Assembly: GCA_017434755.1 (NCBI GenBank)
Contig: JAFRER010000008.1
Coordinates: forward strand, 1 to 64,000
From: Oscillospiraceae bacterium
Lineage (GTDB): Bacteria > Bacillota > Clostridia > Oscillospirales > Oscillospiraceae
Reading direction: 5' to 3'
Length of the DNA: 64,000 nt
The notes under the pieces are model-generated. The model had not been told where the DNA came from. It saw only the letters and a program-made list of their open reading frames with translations, and made no database searches. The position numbers and the translations under genes were made by a program. Shown here piece by piece: positions 1 through 10,306 of this stretch; the stretch's first letter is position 1, and the number at the start of each line of letters is the position of its first letter.

Positions 1-15
1 CAAACTCTCAATAAT
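1..15 (-). rRNA. rrs: 16S rRNA gene, first bases only
   Basis: Read on the minus strand, the window edge ends in TTGAGAGTTTG, the universally conserved start of bacterial 16S rRNA. Only about 15 bases of the gene are inside the window; the 5' end is placed by alignment with the E. coli mature end and may be off by a few bases. The promoter and leader described below support that this is the start of an rRNA operon running away from oriC. Confidence 0.85.
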
Positions 16-194
16 CGTATCTTAAACAGCCTTCGCTGCCTAAAATCTATTGATAAAGCTTTCCAGCTCTCAAAAGAAATTGTTCTTTTCGGAGCCTTTC
101 GGCTCCGTGAAACCCTTTCCGGTGCTTATTAGCATAAGCTTTGTTTCATCATTGTTCAATTTTCAAGGTACACGCTGTCCTTTGGGGCGACAGC
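16..194 (-). other. rRNA operon leader
   Basis: This is the transcribed leader between the rRNA promoter and 16S. On the minus strand it holds a GCTGTC/GACAGC hairpin, the block ACCTTGAAAATTGAACA (typical of Firmicutes rRNA leaders and spacers, boxA-like), and two further hairpins: GGAGCC/GGCTCC at 91-106 and AAAAGAA/TTCTTTT at 72-89. The latter two probably take part in processing of the 16S 5' end. No protein is encoded. Confidence 0.7.
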
Positions 195-200
195 TTGATT

Positions 201-229
201 AATATACCACAGGCACAATGCGGTGTCAA
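201..229 (-). promoter_or_regulatory. rRNA operon promoter
   Basis: TTGACA (224-229) and TATATT (201-206) on the minus strand are separated by exactly 17 bp. The upstream stretch 230-260 is made of A and T tracts and resembles an UP element. This is among the closest-to-consensus promoters in the window, as expected for an rRNA operon next to the origin. Confidence 0.85.
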
Positions 230-254
230 CAAAAATTTTTGCGATTTTCGAAAA

Positions 255-291
255 AATTTTCAGGGCATCCGGAAATGCTCCGGATGCCCTG
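255..291 (-). terminator. terminator of the foldase gene
   Basis: A 12-bp perfect stem (CAGGGCATCCGG / CCGGATGCCCTG) with a 7-nt loop lies just after the stop codon of the PrsA-like gene. On the minus strand it is followed by AAAATTTTTT. It separates the lipoprotein gene from the rRNA promoter. Confidence 0.85.
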
Positions 292-311
292 ATTTTTCAA
301 TGCTTTGCGGC

Positions 312-1637
312 TTATTCGCCGGCATCTTCCGCGGTCTCCTCCGGTGCCTCGACCAGGAAATCCGCAATGCTGAAGCCTATGATGCTGTCGGACAGGACTA
401 TATCGGCATTATCCATCCTCTCCTGCAGCAGATCCGAATAGGCGCTGTTGGCGTATTTCATCCTGGCATTCAGCGCGGTCCCCTCATCAGAGTACTCTAC
501 CGTGGCGTCCGGATCGTGCGGAAGCCTGATCATTACATGATAGCCGTAGGTCGTGAGAACGGGATCGGAGATCTCATAATCCGCAAGAGACTTCCACCCA
601 TCTTCAAATTCCGCCACCATCTGCCCGCTCGGAAATACGTAGCCGTCCGGATAGGCGGCCTTGCCCGTATCCTCGTCGTATTTTGTTTTCAGCTCGCTGA
701 ACCTCTTCAGCAGCTTCTTTGTATCCTTTATTTTCCGGAGTTCCGCAGCGGTCTTTTCCGCAAGAGCCAGCTTCTCGGCCACGGTATCATCGTCTAGCGC
801 CTCGCCGGTGGCAGGATCTATCGTCATGAAAAGGATGTGGTTTGCCCGCATATAGCTGTTATCCTCAAGGTACTTCAGGGCATCCTCGTCGGAGACCTTC
901 TCTCCGTTTTCCCCATACAGCACATTAAAGAGATTCTGATATAAATAGTTGATCCTGCTGTAGCGCTTGTAGATATCCAGCGACAGGTAGTCCGTTTCAC
1001 GAAGAAGCGCGTCAAAGTCCTCCTCCGTCGCCCCCTCGCCGCAGTATTCGGCAATATCCGCCCGGATATCCGCCTCCATCTGCTTTTCTATCTCTTCCGG
1101 CAGCGTAAATCCGACTTCTTCGGCATAGTTCTCGATCGTGCATATGCTGACCATATGGTTTTTGGCATCGGTGGTGACACTGTCCGCAAGGGTCATCGTT
1201 CCCTCTTCATCGGCGGGATCGGTCCATCGGATATCCATGCCGTAGTACTTGTACATGTCCATATAATACTGGATATATTCCGCATAGTATCGGATCCAGT
1301 AAAAATACTCGTTCCAGGATACCTCTTTCCCGTTCACGGTCATAACGACCTCCTCGGGATTGCGGCTTTTGAACATGGCATCGTAATCGATCACATAGGT
1401 CGCATCCGGATCACTATAGAGCTCGGCAAAGGCCGAGAGGGCGTCCTCTGCGCCCTCCGGCGTCTCCTCGCTTCCGGCCGGAGCTGCCTCTCCGCCCTGC
1501 CCCGTCACTTCCGCCTCATAGTCGTTTACGGCGTCTGTCATCCAGTCCGTTGACGACTGGCCGCAGGCGGAAAACAGCATCGCCATGCTCAGAACGAAAG
1601 CACATACAATTATAAATATACGGTTTCTTTTCATCAT
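312..1637 (-). CDS. PrsA/SurA-like peptidyl-prolyl isomerase lipoprotein
   Basis: Predicted extracytoplasmic foldase that assists folding of secreted proteins. The start chosen is the first ATG of an ATG-ATG pair preceded by AAAGGAG, giving 441 aa; an upstream in-frame start lacks a ribosome site. A lysine/arginine N-terminus and hydrophobic stretch end in a lipobox-like FSAC, so it should be membrane anchored by lipid. After an acidic low-complexity linker comes a SurA-N-like helical region. A parvulin (rotamase) domain follows, beginning near the motif RANHILF and ending with YGYHVMIRL. It is transcribed after mfd with a 72-bp gap and ends at a strong terminator. Confidence 0.85.
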   Translation of the reverse strand: MMKRNRIFIIVCAFVLSMAMLFSACGQSSTDWMTDAVNDYEAEVTGQGGEAAPAGSEETPEGAEDALSAFAELYSDPDATYVIDYDAMFKSRNPEEVVMTVNGKEVSWNEYFYWIRYYAEYIQYYMDMYKYYGMDIRWTDPADEEGTMTLADSVTTDAKNHMVSICTIENYAEEVGFTLPEEIEKQMEADIRADIAEYCGEGATEEDFDALLRETDYLSLDIYKRYSRINYLYQNLFNVLYGENGEKVSDEDALKYLEDNSYMRANHILFMTIDPATGEALDDDTVAEKLALAEKTAAELRKIKDTKKLLKRFSELKTKYDEDTGKAAYPDGYVFPSGQMVAEFEDGWKSLADYEISDPVLTTYGYHVMIRLPHDPDATVEYSDEGTALNARMKYANSAYSDLLQERMDNADIVLSDSIIGFSIADFLVEAPEETAEDAGE

Positions 1638-1709
1638 CCGGTCTCCTTTGCTGATAAACACGCTCACTATAGCATTGAAACTGCGCCCTTTACAAGAACT
1701 ATTTGTAAA

Positions 1710-4700
1710 TTATTGTTTTCTCCCGGGATCTTTCCAGTCCGCGGCAAATGTTCTCGCCTCATCGATGACGTGTGCCGCATTCTGTATTTTCACGCTGATG
1801 CAGGGCTTCGATCCCGCCTCCACCCGAAGCCGCCTGTTGTATGCAGGCATGGCATACAGAGCGGAGACCTTTCCCATGTCGAAATTCCTCACCGTAAAGC
1901 GGATGCTGCCGTTTTTCTGTGCGATATCCGTGATCCCGGCGGCTCCTGCCTCGCCCCTCAGGAGCGATACCTGCAGCAGCGTACTCACGCTCGGCGGCGG
2001 ATCGCCGAAGCGGTCGATCATCTCGTCCATCAGGTCGTCGGCCTCGGCCTCCGTGCGGATCAGCGCTATCCTTCTGTAAAGATCCATCCTCTGCTCGGCC
2101 GAGCTCACATAGCTTTCCGGTATGTTTGCCGAAACGGCAAGGTCCGCCGCACAGTCCGCCCTTACGGGCACCTCGATGCCCCTTGCCTCGAGCACCGCCT
2201 CATTGAGGAGCTTCATATACATATCATAGCCCACGTCGATCATATGGCCGGACTGCTCCGCGCCGAGAAGATTGCCCGCTCCTCTGATCTCAAGATCCCG
2301 CATGGCGATCTTGATCCCGGAGCCGAACTGCGCGAAGTCCCGCACGGCGTTCAGCCGCTTTTCCGCGTCCTCGGTCAGCACCTTGTCCCTGCGGAAAGTG
2401 AGGTAAGCCGAAGCCCTTCTCGAGGATCTGCCCACGCGTCCTCTTATCTGGTGCAGCTGCGCCAGCCCGAGCCGGTCCGCGTCCTCTATGATCAGGGTGT
2501 TCACATTGGGTATGTCAATACCCGTCTCTATAATGGTAGTGCAGACGAGCACCTGTATCTGCCCGCTCACCACATCGTCCATGACTCTCGCGAGCATGTT
2601 TTTGTCCATCTGGCCGTGGGCAATGTTCACTTCCGCCTCCGGCACGAGCTCCGAGATCCGCCGCGCGGTCCGCTCTATGTCCTCTATCCTGTTGTGCAGA
2701 TAATAGACCTGGCCGCCCCGCTGCAGCTCCCTCCGTATCGCGTCCGCCACCACGGTCCAGTCGTGCTCCATCACGAAGGTCTGCACCGGCTGCCTGTCTC
2801 CCGGCGGCTCCTCGATGATCGACATATCCCGTATGCCGGACATCGCCATATTCAGTGTCCTCGGAATGGGCGTTGCGGAGAGGGTGAGCACGTCCACGCC
2901 CTTCGCCAGTTCCTTTATGTGCTCTTTGTGCGTCACGCCGAAGCGCTGCTCCTCGTCCACCACCAGAAGTCCGAGATTCCGGAAGCTTATATCCTTTGAC
3001 AGAAGTCTGTGGGTCCCGATCACGAGATCACAGGCCCCCGTCCGTATGTCCTGCACCGTTTTGTCCGCGGCGCCCCCGCTCTTGAAGCGGCTGAGCACCT
3101 CTATGTTCACGGGGAAGCCGAAGAAACGCTGTATTGCCGTCTGATAGTGCTGCTGGGCCAGTACGGTGGTCGGCACCAGGATCGCCGCCTGCTTCCCGTC
3201 CATCACGCACTTCATGATGGCCCGCATTGCGACTTCGGTCTTCCCGAAGCCCACATCGCCGCAGAGCAGCCTGTCCATCGGCACCTGCGACTCCATGTCC
3301 CGCTTGATCTCGGCCGTGCACCGGAGCTGATCGTCCGTCTCGGTGTAGTCGAAATTCTCCTCGAATTCCTTCTGCCATTCGTTGTCCGGTGAGAAAGCGT
3401 AGCCGCTGATCTTCTGCCTTTCGGCATAGAGCGCGATGAGCTTCTGCGCCATCTCCTTCGCGGCGCCTTTAGCCCGGCTGCGCTTTTTCATCCAGTCCAC
3501 GCCGTCCATCTTCGACAGCCTGACCACTTTGTCCTCGCCGGCGCCGGTGTACTTGGTCACGGTGTCGAGCTGGGTCACGGGGACGTAGAGGCAGTCTGTT
3601 CCGGCATAGTTTATCTTCACATAGTCCTTTTCACAGCCGTCCACTTTCATGCGGACTATTCCGGCAAAACGGCCTATGCCGTGGCTCTCGTGCACCACGT
3701 AGTCCCCTGTCGAGAGGTCGGCGTAGGATTCTATCCTCTCTCTGTCCGCGCCGAGCCTTCTCTCCGCGCGGCCCCGATCCTTCTTCCGTATGATCTGCGA
3801 ATCCGTGAGGATAACGAGCTTAAGTCCGGGATATTCCATGCCGGAGGACAGCGCTCCCGTAAGCACGATGCATTCGCCCGGTGCGGGGATCTCGCCGTCA
3901 CTGCCCCGTCTGGCCCTGACGGAATTGTTATTGAGAAAGTCCGTGAGCACCCCGGCTCTTCTCTCGTCCCCGGCGAGCACGGCCGTCCCGAAGCCCTGCT
4001 TCATATAGGCCCTCACGTCGTCCGCCGCCGCTCTCGCGTTGCCGGCGTAACTCGGAAGCTGCTTTGCGGATATGCTCGTCAGCGTCTTCGGAGGCAGAGG
4101 ACTGCGACTCACGGTGAACGCGTCCGCCATATACGCGGGATAGTTTGCCAGCGTGTTCAAAAGCCCGTCCGCCGTCACATAATAGGCGTCCGCGCTCATG
4201 GCCATGATGCCTCTGCGGTTGAGTTCCTGCACGTCCTCCGTCAGCTGCTTACTGTATTCTCTCGTCCTCTCGATGCAGGAATTCGGCCTGTCGAGAAAGA
4301 TCACGGCATCCTTCGGGATATAATCGAGCCCGCTCGCCATATCGTACAGGAGCGGCAGATATTTGTCCGCGTCGTACAGCTCCACCGCGCCCCGGATCCT
4401 TTCGGCGTCGGTCCTCAGCACTGCGGCTACCTGTCTGGCAAGCTCGCTTTTTCTCCTCTTTTCATAGCTTGCGGCAAAGCTCTCCAGTCCGGCGGCAAGG
4501 GTCTCCCTGCCACCGGAATAAAGGCTCACCAGCGTCTCCGCGGCGGGCAGGACCACGGCTCTGTCGAGGTTTCCGCTCCTTCTCTGGTCGGACACCCGGA
4601 AGTTCGCCATGGTGTCTATTTCATCGCCCCAGAATTCGATCCGGACCGGGTCCGGCATGGTGGGGGTGAAGAAGTCCAGTATTCCGCCCCTTATGGAATA

Positions 4701-5216
4701 CTGTCCCGGCCCCTCGACCTGCTCCGTGCGCACATAGCCGCACCGGATCAGAGCATCCTCCAGCTCTTCCGGCGTCACACGGCTGTCCGGCAGGAGCTCA
4801 AAAGCGGCAGACAGCAGCTTTTCTTTCGGTATCGTCCTCTGTATAAGGCCCGTTACGGAAGCTGTCAGGATCCTCACGCGGCCTCCCGCAACGGCATGCA
4901 GCGCCGCTATCCTGTCCTGCTCGGCCGACCTCGATGCCGCTTCCACATGCCGGAAGACGAATTCCTTCATCCCCAGCACCGCGACTTCTTCGCCGAGCAT
5001 AGCCCTGAGGTCCGATGCGAAGCTCTCCGCAGCGGTGTCATCCGTCGTCACGACGACGAGAGGCCTGCCGAGTTTTTCGCAGAGCGCCGCCGCAAGATTG
5101 GTCCTGTGCACGGCGGAAAGTCCGGAAACGAGCGCAGGAAGCCGTCCGCTCTCCAGCAAAGAGGGGAGGGCGGCGGCTTCCTTATTATTCAATATCTCTC
5201 TGAATATCTGCTTCAT
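1710..5216 (-). CDS. mfd: transcription-repair coupling factor Mfd
   Basis: Removes RNA polymerase stalled at lesions and recruits UvrA. The 1168 aa length is normal for the family. N-terminal UvrB-like region, then a CarD-like RNAP-interaction domain (GDYVVHESHGIGRFAGI), then an SF2 translocase with Walker A GDVGFGKTEVAMRA, DEEQ box (VVDEEQRFGV), and helicase motifs TATPIPRT and QIRGRVGR. The C-terminal TRCF domain is complete. The SD before the start is weak (GCGGTCCGG), so the gene may depend on upstream translation or transcription from the gyrA-rnhA side, 83 bp away. Confidence 0.97.
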   Translation of the reverse strand: MKQIFREILNNKEAAALPSLLESGRLPALVSGLSAVHRTNLAAALCEKLGRPLVVVTTDDTAAESFASDLRAMLGEEVAVLGMKEFVFRHVEAASRSAEQDRIAALHAVAGGRVRILTASVTGLIQRTIPKEKLLSAAFELLPDSRVTPEELEDALIRCGYVRTEQVEGPGQYSIRGGILDFFTPTMPDPVRIEFWGDEIDTMANFRVSDQRRSGNLDRAVVLPAAETLVSLYSGGRETLAAGLESFAASYEKRRKSELARQVAAVLRTDAERIRGAVELYDADKYLPLLYDMASGLDYIPKDAVIFLDRPNSCIERTREYSKQLTEDVQELNRRGIMAMSADAYYVTADGLLNTLANYPAYMADAFTVSRSPLPPKTLTSISAKQLPSYAGNARAAADDVRAYMKQGFGTAVLAGDERRAGVLTDFLNNNSVRARRGSDGEIPAPGECIVLTGALSSGMEYPGLKLVILTDSQIIRKKDRGRAERRLGADRERIESYADLSTGDYVVHESHGIGRFAGIVRMKVDGCEKDYVKINYAGTDCLYVPVTQLDTVTKYTGAGEDKVVRLSKMDGVDWMKKRSRAKGAAKEMAQKLIALYAERQKISGYAFSPDNEWQKEFEENFDYTETDDQLRCTAEIKRDMESQVPMDRLLCGDVGFGKTEVAMRAIMKCVMDGKQAAILVPTTVLAQQHYQTAIQRFFGFPVNIEVLSRFKSGGAADKTVQDIRTGACDLVIGTHRLLSKDISFRNLGLLVVDEEQRFGVTHKEHIKELAKGVDVLTLSATPIPRTLNMAMSGIRDMSIIEEPPGDRQPVQTFVMEHDWTVVADAIRRELQRGGQVYYLHNRIEDIERTARRISELVPEAEVNIAHGQMDKNMLARVMDDVVSGQIQVLVCTTIIETGIDIPNVNTLIIEDADRLGLAQLHQIRGRVGRSSRRASAYLTFRRDKVLTEDAEKRLNAVRDFAQFGSGIKIAMRDLEIRGAGNLLGAEQSGHMIDVGYDMYMKLLNEAVLEARGIEVPVRADCAADLAVSANIPESYVSSAEQRMDLYRRIALIRTEAEADDLMDEMIDRFGDPPPSVSTLLQVSLLRGEAGAAGITDIAQKNGSIRFTVRNFDMGKVSALYAMPAYNRRLRVEAGSKPCISVKIQNAAHVIDEARTFAADWKDPGRKQ

Positions 5217-5299
5217 CCGGACCGCGTGAAGAGGCGAGCATTCCGTCTCTTCCTCACTCCTGGATCATATGGTATATGCTAAGCTGCCTGCGGCAGGCG

Positions 5300-5737
5300 T
5301 CAGCTGAATCTGTCGCGCTCGGTCACGGCCATCTTGTCGCAGCGGTTGTTGAACTCGTTGTCTGCATGGCCTTTTACCCAGTGGTATCGCATCTCATGTT
5401 TTTCCGTGAGCTCCAGCAGCTTTTCCCAGAGATCCGGGTTCAAAGCCGGTTTTTTATCGGCCTTTTTCCAGCCCTTCTCTCTCCAGGATACCGCCCAGCC
5501 CTTCTCCAGCGCGTCGATCACATATTTTGAGTCGGAATAGAGTTCCACGGCGCAGGGCTCTTTCAGGGCGCTGAGCGCGGCGATCACGCCCGTCAGTTCC
5601 ATCCTGTTGTTGGTAGTTTGTGCCTCGCCTCCCGAAAGCTCCTTCTCAATGCCGTTGTACCGGAGGATGGCTCCCCATCCGCCCGGTCCGGGGTTGCCGC
5701 TGCAGGCCCCGTCGGTATAGATCTCAACTGTTTTCAT
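5300..5737 (-). CDS. rnhA: ribonuclease HI
   Basis: Degrades RNA of RNA-DNA hybrids such as R-loops and primer remnants. The start is the ATG one base after the gyrA stop, giving 145 aa; an upstream in-frame extension would overlap gyrA and has no family support. The catalytic acidic residues are visible in TDGACSGNPG, in MELTGVIAAL (Glu), in YSDSKYV, and near the C-terminus in HADNEFNNRCD. The one-base spacing makes it translationally coupled to gyrA. Confidence 0.95.
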   Translation of the reverse strand: MKTVEIYTDGACSGNPGPGGWGAILRYNGIEKELSGGEAQTTNNRMELTGVIAALSALKEPCAVELYSDSKYVIDALEKGWAVSWREKGWKKADKKPALNPDLWEKLLELTEKHEMRYHWVKGHADNEFNNRCDKMAVTERDRFS

Positions 5738-5738
5738 G

Positions 5739-8318
5739 TCAGATATCTTCCGGGATCTCGGGGACCTCTTCCACTGACTCGAAATCATCCTCGATCTCTT
5801 CGGGCTCTTCGAGCGCGTAATCAGGGACCTCGTCGATGCTCTCGCTCTCGCCCTGCTCGTGCTCTGTCTTTTCCACGGATATCAGGCGGCTGCCCGGCAT
5901 GAGCCGCATCAGGCGCACGCCCTGCGTGCTGCGGCTGATCGGCCGGATCCCTCGGACAGCCATGCGTATGATGGTGCCGTCGTCGGAGATCAGCAGCAGG
6001 TCCTCATCGCCGGTAACGGCCTTCACACCCACGAGCTTGCCTGTCTTTTCGGTGACCTTGTAGTTCCGCATCCCTACGCCGCCCCTGTTGTGGAGCGTGT
6101 ATTCGCCGATCTCGGTCCTCTTGCCGTAGCCGTTCTCCGTCACGCTGAGGATATGCGTGCCCTCGGAATCGCTCAGGGCGCCGATGACATAATCTCCATC
6201 TTTGAGCCTTATTCCTCTCACACCTCTCGCGGTGCGGCCCATGGGCCGCAGCTGCTGCTCGTTGAAGCAGTTGCACAGGCCGTCCCTTGTGGAGATGAGG
6301 ATGTTCTCGTCTCCGCTGGTGGCAAGCACCGAGACGATCTGGTCGCCCTCGTCGAGCGTAATGGCTCTTATGCCGCTCGCCCGTATGTTCTTCAGTTCGG
6401 ACTGCGCCAACCTCTTGACCGTGCCCATTCTGGTAACGAACACGAGGTAGCTGTCCTCCTCCACACCCCTGCCGCGGATCATCGCGCTGACCTTTTCGGC
6501 GTTCTCGCCGGACTCGATGCGCAGGATGTTCACAATATTCGTGCCTCTTGCATTTCTGCCGGCCTCGGGGATCATGTAGCCCTTCTTGATGAACACGCGG
6601 CCCCTGTCGGTGAAGAAGAGGATATTGTCGTGGGTCGAGGCATTGAACACCGTCTCCACATAATCCTCATCCTTGGTGCTCATGGCGCGCACGCCCTTGC
6701 CGCCTCTTGCCTGGGCCCTGTATTCCGAAACAGGCAGGCGCTTGATGTATCCGCCGTGGGTCAGCGTGAACACGCTCAGCTTCTCCTCGATGAGGTCTTC
6801 GTCGGCAATGTCCTCCACCACGTCCACGATCTCGGTCCGGCGCCTGTCGCCGTATTTATCCCTGATGGCGATGAGCTCGTCCTTGAGTACGCCTTTAATC
6901 TTCTCGGGATCCGCCAGCAGGGAGTTGTAATAGGCTATTTTCTCTTCCAGCTCGGCATAGTCCTGCTCGAGTTTTTCCCTGTTGAGCCCCTGCAGCTGGA
7001 TGAGCCTCATATCGCAGATCGCCTGTGCCTGCGCATCGGAGAGATTGAAGCGCTCCATCAGGTTCTGTTTGGCATTGTCATAGCTGTTGCGGATGATCTG
7101 TATGACCTCGTCTATGTTGTCCTGGGCGATGAGCAGTCCCTCGAGCCTGTGCGCGGTCTCCTGCGCTTTCTTCAGGTCGAACTTCGTCCTTCTGACGATC
7201 AGCTCCTCCTGGAAATCAAGGTACTCATCGAGGATGTGCCGGAGCGAGAGGATCTTCGGCTGGGTCTGGTTGTTCACCAGCGCGAGCATATTGATGGAGA
7301 AGGTGGTCTGCATCTGCGTCTGGGCGAACAGCCTGTTGAGCACGATCTGGGGATTGGCGTCCCTCTTGAGCTCAACGACGATCCTCATGCCGTTGCGGTC
7401 GGTCTCATCGCGCAGGTCGGAAATGCCATCGATCCGCTTTTCCCTCACCTGATCGGCGAGGTTCTTTATAAGCTGCCTCTTATTCACCTGATAGGGAAGC
7501 TCCGTGACGATTATCCTCGTCCTGTGCTCCCTGCCGTATTCCTCGAATTCCGTCCGTGCGCGCACGGTAACACGGCCGCGTCCCGTCGCATATGCCTGAC
7601 GGATACCGCTGCGGCCCATGATGATCCCTTTTGTCGGGAAATCCGGTCCGGATATATAGCGCATGAGATCGTTCAGCGTAGCATCCGGATCATCCAGCAC
7701 GCAGACGCAGGCGTCGATGACCTCCGCGAGGTTGTGCGGGGGTATGTTCGTCGCCATGCCGACGGCGATTCCGCTGGAACCGTTCACCAGCAGGTTCGGG
7801 AAGCGCGAGGGCAGTACCCTCGGCTCTTTCCTGCTTTCGTCGAAGTTCGGATCCCAGTCTACGGTATCCTTCTCGATGTCCCGGAGCATCTCATTGGAGA
7901 TCTTCGAGAGCCTCGCTTCCGTATACCTGTATGCAGCGGGGGGATCACCATCCACGGAACCGAAGTTCCCGTGGCCGTCCACCAGCATGTACCGCATCGA
8001 GAAGTCCTGTGCCAGCCGGACCAGCGCATCGTACACGGAGGCATCTCCGTGGGGATGGTATCGTCCGAGCACGTCGCCGACGCAGGTCGCGGACTTTTTA
8101 AAAGCCTTGTCGCTGGTCAGTCCGTCTTCGAACATGGCGTAGAGTATGCGTCTGTGCACCGGCTTGAGTCCGTCCCTCACATCGGGAAGGGCCCTTCCGA
8201 CTATAACGCTCATCGCATAGTCTATATAGCTTGTCTGCATCTCCTGGACAAGCTCTGATTCTGTTATAACCTGATCCGGAAAAGCTATATCCTCAGGCCT
8301 GTAATCTCTCTTTGCCAT
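5739..8318 (-). CDS. gyrA: DNA gyrase subunit A
   Basis: Breakage-reunion subunit of gyrase, 859 aa. The catalytic tyrosine is Y132 in RYTEARL. The C-terminal beta-pinwheel contains a GyrA box (QARGGKG), which marks gyrase rather than topoisomerase IV. The quinolone-resistance region reads [14 protein letters not shown], so the position equivalent to E. coli Ser83 is alanine (A93) while Asp87 is kept (D97). An acidic tail ends the protein. It is 14 bp downstream of gyrB and followed at once by rnhA. Confidence 0.98.
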   Translation of the reverse strand: MAKRDYRPEDIAFPDQVITESELVQEMQTSYIDYAMSVIVGRALPDVRDGLKPVHRRILYAMFEDGLTSDKAFKKSATCVGDVLGRYHPHGDASVYDALVRLAQDFSMRYMLVDGHGNFGSVDGDPPAAYRYTEARLSKISNEMLRDIEKDTVDWDPNFDESRKEPRVLPSRFPNLLVNGSSGIAVGMATNIPPHNLAEVIDACVCVLDDPDATLNDLMRYISGPDFPTKGIIMGRSGIRQAYATGRGRVTVRARTEFEEYGREHRTRIIVTELPYQVNKRQLIKNLADQVREKRIDGISDLRDETDRNGMRIVVELKRDANPQIVLNRLFAQTQMQTTFSINMLALVNNQTQPKILSLRHILDEYLDFQEELIVRRTKFDLKKAQETAHRLEGLLIAQDNIDEVIQIIRNSYDNAKQNLMERFNLSDAQAQAICDMRLIQLQGLNREKLEQDYAELEEKIAYYNSLLADPEKIKGVLKDELIAIRDKYGDRRRTEIVDVVEDIADEDLIEEKLSVFTLTHGGYIKRLPVSEYRAQARGGKGVRAMSTKDEDYVETVFNASTHDNILFFTDRGRVFIKKGYMIPEAGRNARGTNIVNILRIESGENAEKVSAMIRGRGVEEDSYLVFVTRMGTVKRLAQSELKNIRASGIRAITLDEGDQIVSVLATSGDENILISTRDGLCNCFNEQQLRPMGRTARGVRGIRLKDGDYVIGALSDSEGTHILSVTENGYGKRTEIGEYTLHNRGGVGMRNYKVTEKTGKLVGVKAVTGDEDLLLISDDGTIIRMAVRGIRPISRSTQGVRLMRLMPGSRLISVEKTEHEQGESESIDEVPDYALEEPEEIEDDFESVEEVPEIPEDI

Positions 8319-8332
8319 TCAGACACACCTCC

Positions 8333-10285
8333 TCAGATATCCAGATTGACGACGTATTTCGCATTTTCCTCGATCCATTCGCGGCGCGGATCCACGTCCT
8401 CGCCCATCAGCACCGAGAACACCCTGTCCGCCGCGATGGCGTCCTTGAGGGTAATACGCCGCAGCGAACGCTGCTCCGGGTCCATGGTTGTCTCCCAGAG
8501 TTCGTGCGGATCCATCTCACCAAGGCCCTTGAAGCGCGAGATATCTACCTTCACGTTCGGGTTGTCCTCGCGCATCTCGGCGCTGATGGCGTCTCTCTGC
8601 TCGTCCGAATAAGCAACTTTCTGCTTCTTTCCGCGTGTCAGCTTATACAGCGGCGGCACGGCGGAATACACATATCCGTTATCGATGAGCGGTCTCATAT
8701 ACCGGAAGAAGAACGTGAGCAGCAGGGTCCTGATGTGGGCACCGTCCACATCGGCATCCGCCATGATGATGATCTTGTGGTAACGGAGCTTGTCCATATT
8801 GAACTCCTCACCGATGCCGCAGCCGAGCGCCACGATCAGCGGAGCGAGCTTGTCGTTGTCATAAACCTTGTCTGCACGGGCTTTTTCCACGTTCAGCATC
8901 TTGCCCCACATGGCGAGGATCGCCTGGAAGCGTGAATCCCTGCCCTGAATGGCGGAGCCCGCGGCAGAGTCGCCCTCTACTATATAGATCTCACACAGGC
9001 TCGGATCTCTCTCGTTGCAGTCCTGCAGCTTATCGGGCATCTGGCCGGACTCGAGCCCCGTCTTGCGCCGTACGGTCTCCCGGGCCTTCCTTGCGGCAAG
9101 CCTTGCCTGGTTGGCGAGCATGGCCTTTGCCAGGATGGCCTTTGCGGTCACGGGGTGCTCTTCCAGGTAGGTGCTCAGCTGATCCGTCACGATGTTGCTT
9201 ACGAGCGTCCTCACATACGCGTTTCCGAGCTTCTGCTTGGTCTGGCCTTCGAACTGAGGCTCCTCGAGCTTCACGGAGATAATGGTGGTGATGCCTTCCC
9301 GCACGTCTTCGCCGCTCAGCTTGTCCTCATCCTTCTTGATGAGCCCGTATTTTTTCCCGTAGCTGTTCAATACGGCTGTGAGCGCTCTCTTGAAGCCTTC
9401 TTCATGCATGCCGCCCTCGGGGGTCTTCACATCGTTGGCGAAGGAAACGATGTTCTCGTGGTATTCCTCGTTGTACTGCAGGGCGACCTCAGCAAAGGTG
9501 ATGTGTCCGTCCGCCTCTTCTTCGCCGCCGAGATAGATCACGTCCTCATGGACGAGCTTCTTGCCGCTGTTGATATAGGCCACGTATTCACGGATACCTC
9601 CATCGTAGTAGAGCACATCGGTGTTGTCCTCCATGCCCTCCCGGAGGTCCGTAACGGAAATGGTGACGCCCGCGTTCAGAAAGGCCTGCTGGCGCATGCG
9701 GTCATGTATGGTCTCGTAATCATACACCGTATCGTCGAACATCTCGGGATCCGGCTTGAAGCGGACCACGGTGCCCCTCTTTTTCGTCCTGCCGATCACG
9801 TGGATGGGCTCGGAGATGTTTCCGCGTTCGAACTTCATGGCATAGATCTTCCCGTCCCTGTGGACATTGACCTCCAGCCACTCGCTCAGCGCGTTCACTA
9901 CCGACGCGCCGACTCCGTGCAGCCCGCCGGATACCTTGTATCCGCCGCCGCCGAATTTGCCGCCGGCGTGCAGCACCGTGAAGACGACCTCAAGCGCGGA
10001 CTTGCCGGTCTGCTCCTGAATGTCCACGGGGATGCCCCTTCCGTTGTCAGTGACACTTATGATATTTCCGGGCTCGATCACGACGTCCACCCTGTCGCAG
10101 TAGCCGGCCAGCGATTCGTCGATGGCGTTGTCCACTATCTCATACACAAGATGGTGGAGACCCGTGGTCGATGTGGTGCCTATGTACATGCCCGGACGTT
10201 TTCTAACCGCCTCGAGCCCTTCGAGCACCTGTATCTGGCTTGCGTCATATTCCTGAGTCGCTGTGTTTTTAACAGTATCTGCCAT
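8333..10285 (-). CDS. gyrB: DNA gyrase subunit B
   Basis: ATPase subunit of gyrase, 650 aa. GHKL ATPase motifs are VYEIVDNAIDES and SVTDNGRGIPV, with GGLHGVGASVVNALS as the ATP lid. The TOPRIM domain starts at YIVEGDSAAGSA and continues to the DxD motif in IMADADVDGAHIRTLLL. The motif AAGSAIQGRDS with WGKMLNVEKA is a variant of the usual AGGSAKQGRD...RGKILNVEKA. The ribosome site is GAAGGAAAAAACA. It lies in the conserved recF-remB-gyrB-gyrA order. Confidence 0.98.
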   Translation of the reverse strand: MADTVKNTATQEYDASQIQVLEGLEAVRKRPGMYIGTTSTTGLHHLVYEIVDNAIDESLAGYCDRVDVVIEPGNIISVTDNGRGIPVDIQEQTGKSALEVVFTVLHAGGKFGGGGYKVSGGLHGVGASVVNALSEWLEVNVHRDGKIYAMKFERGNISEPIHVIGRTKKRGTVVRFKPDPEMFDDTVYDYETIHDRMRQQAFLNAGVTISVTDLREGMEDNTDVLYYDGGIREYVAYINSGKKLVHEDVIYLGGEEEADGHITFAEVALQYNEEYHENIVSFANDVKTPEGGMHEEGFKRALTAVLNSYGKKYGLIKKDEDKLSGEDVREGITTIISVKLEEPQFEGQTKQKLGNAYVRTLVSNIVTDQLSTYLEEHPVTAKAILAKAMLANQARLAARKARETVRRKTGLESGQMPDKLQDCNERDPSLCEIYIVEGDSAAGSAIQGRDSRFQAILAMWGKMLNVEKARADKVYDNDKLAPLIVALGCGIGEEFNMDKLRYHKIIIMADADVDGAHIRTLLLTFFFRYMRPLIDNGYVYSAVPPLYKLTRGKKQKVAYSDEQRDAISAEMREDNPNVKVDISRFKGLGEMDPHELWETTMDPEQRSLRRITLKDAIAADRVFSVLMGEDVDPRREWIEENAKYVVNLDI

Positions 10286-10306
10286 TGTTTTTTCCTTCGA
10301 TCTTCT

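Noticed and set aside
5859..8258. A very long open frame on the plus strand inside gyrA
   Set aside because: It is antisense to a complete GyrA and arises from the high GC content and codon bias; it has no ribosome site or recognisable domain. Similar long antisense frames over mfd, gyrB and others were dropped for the same reason.
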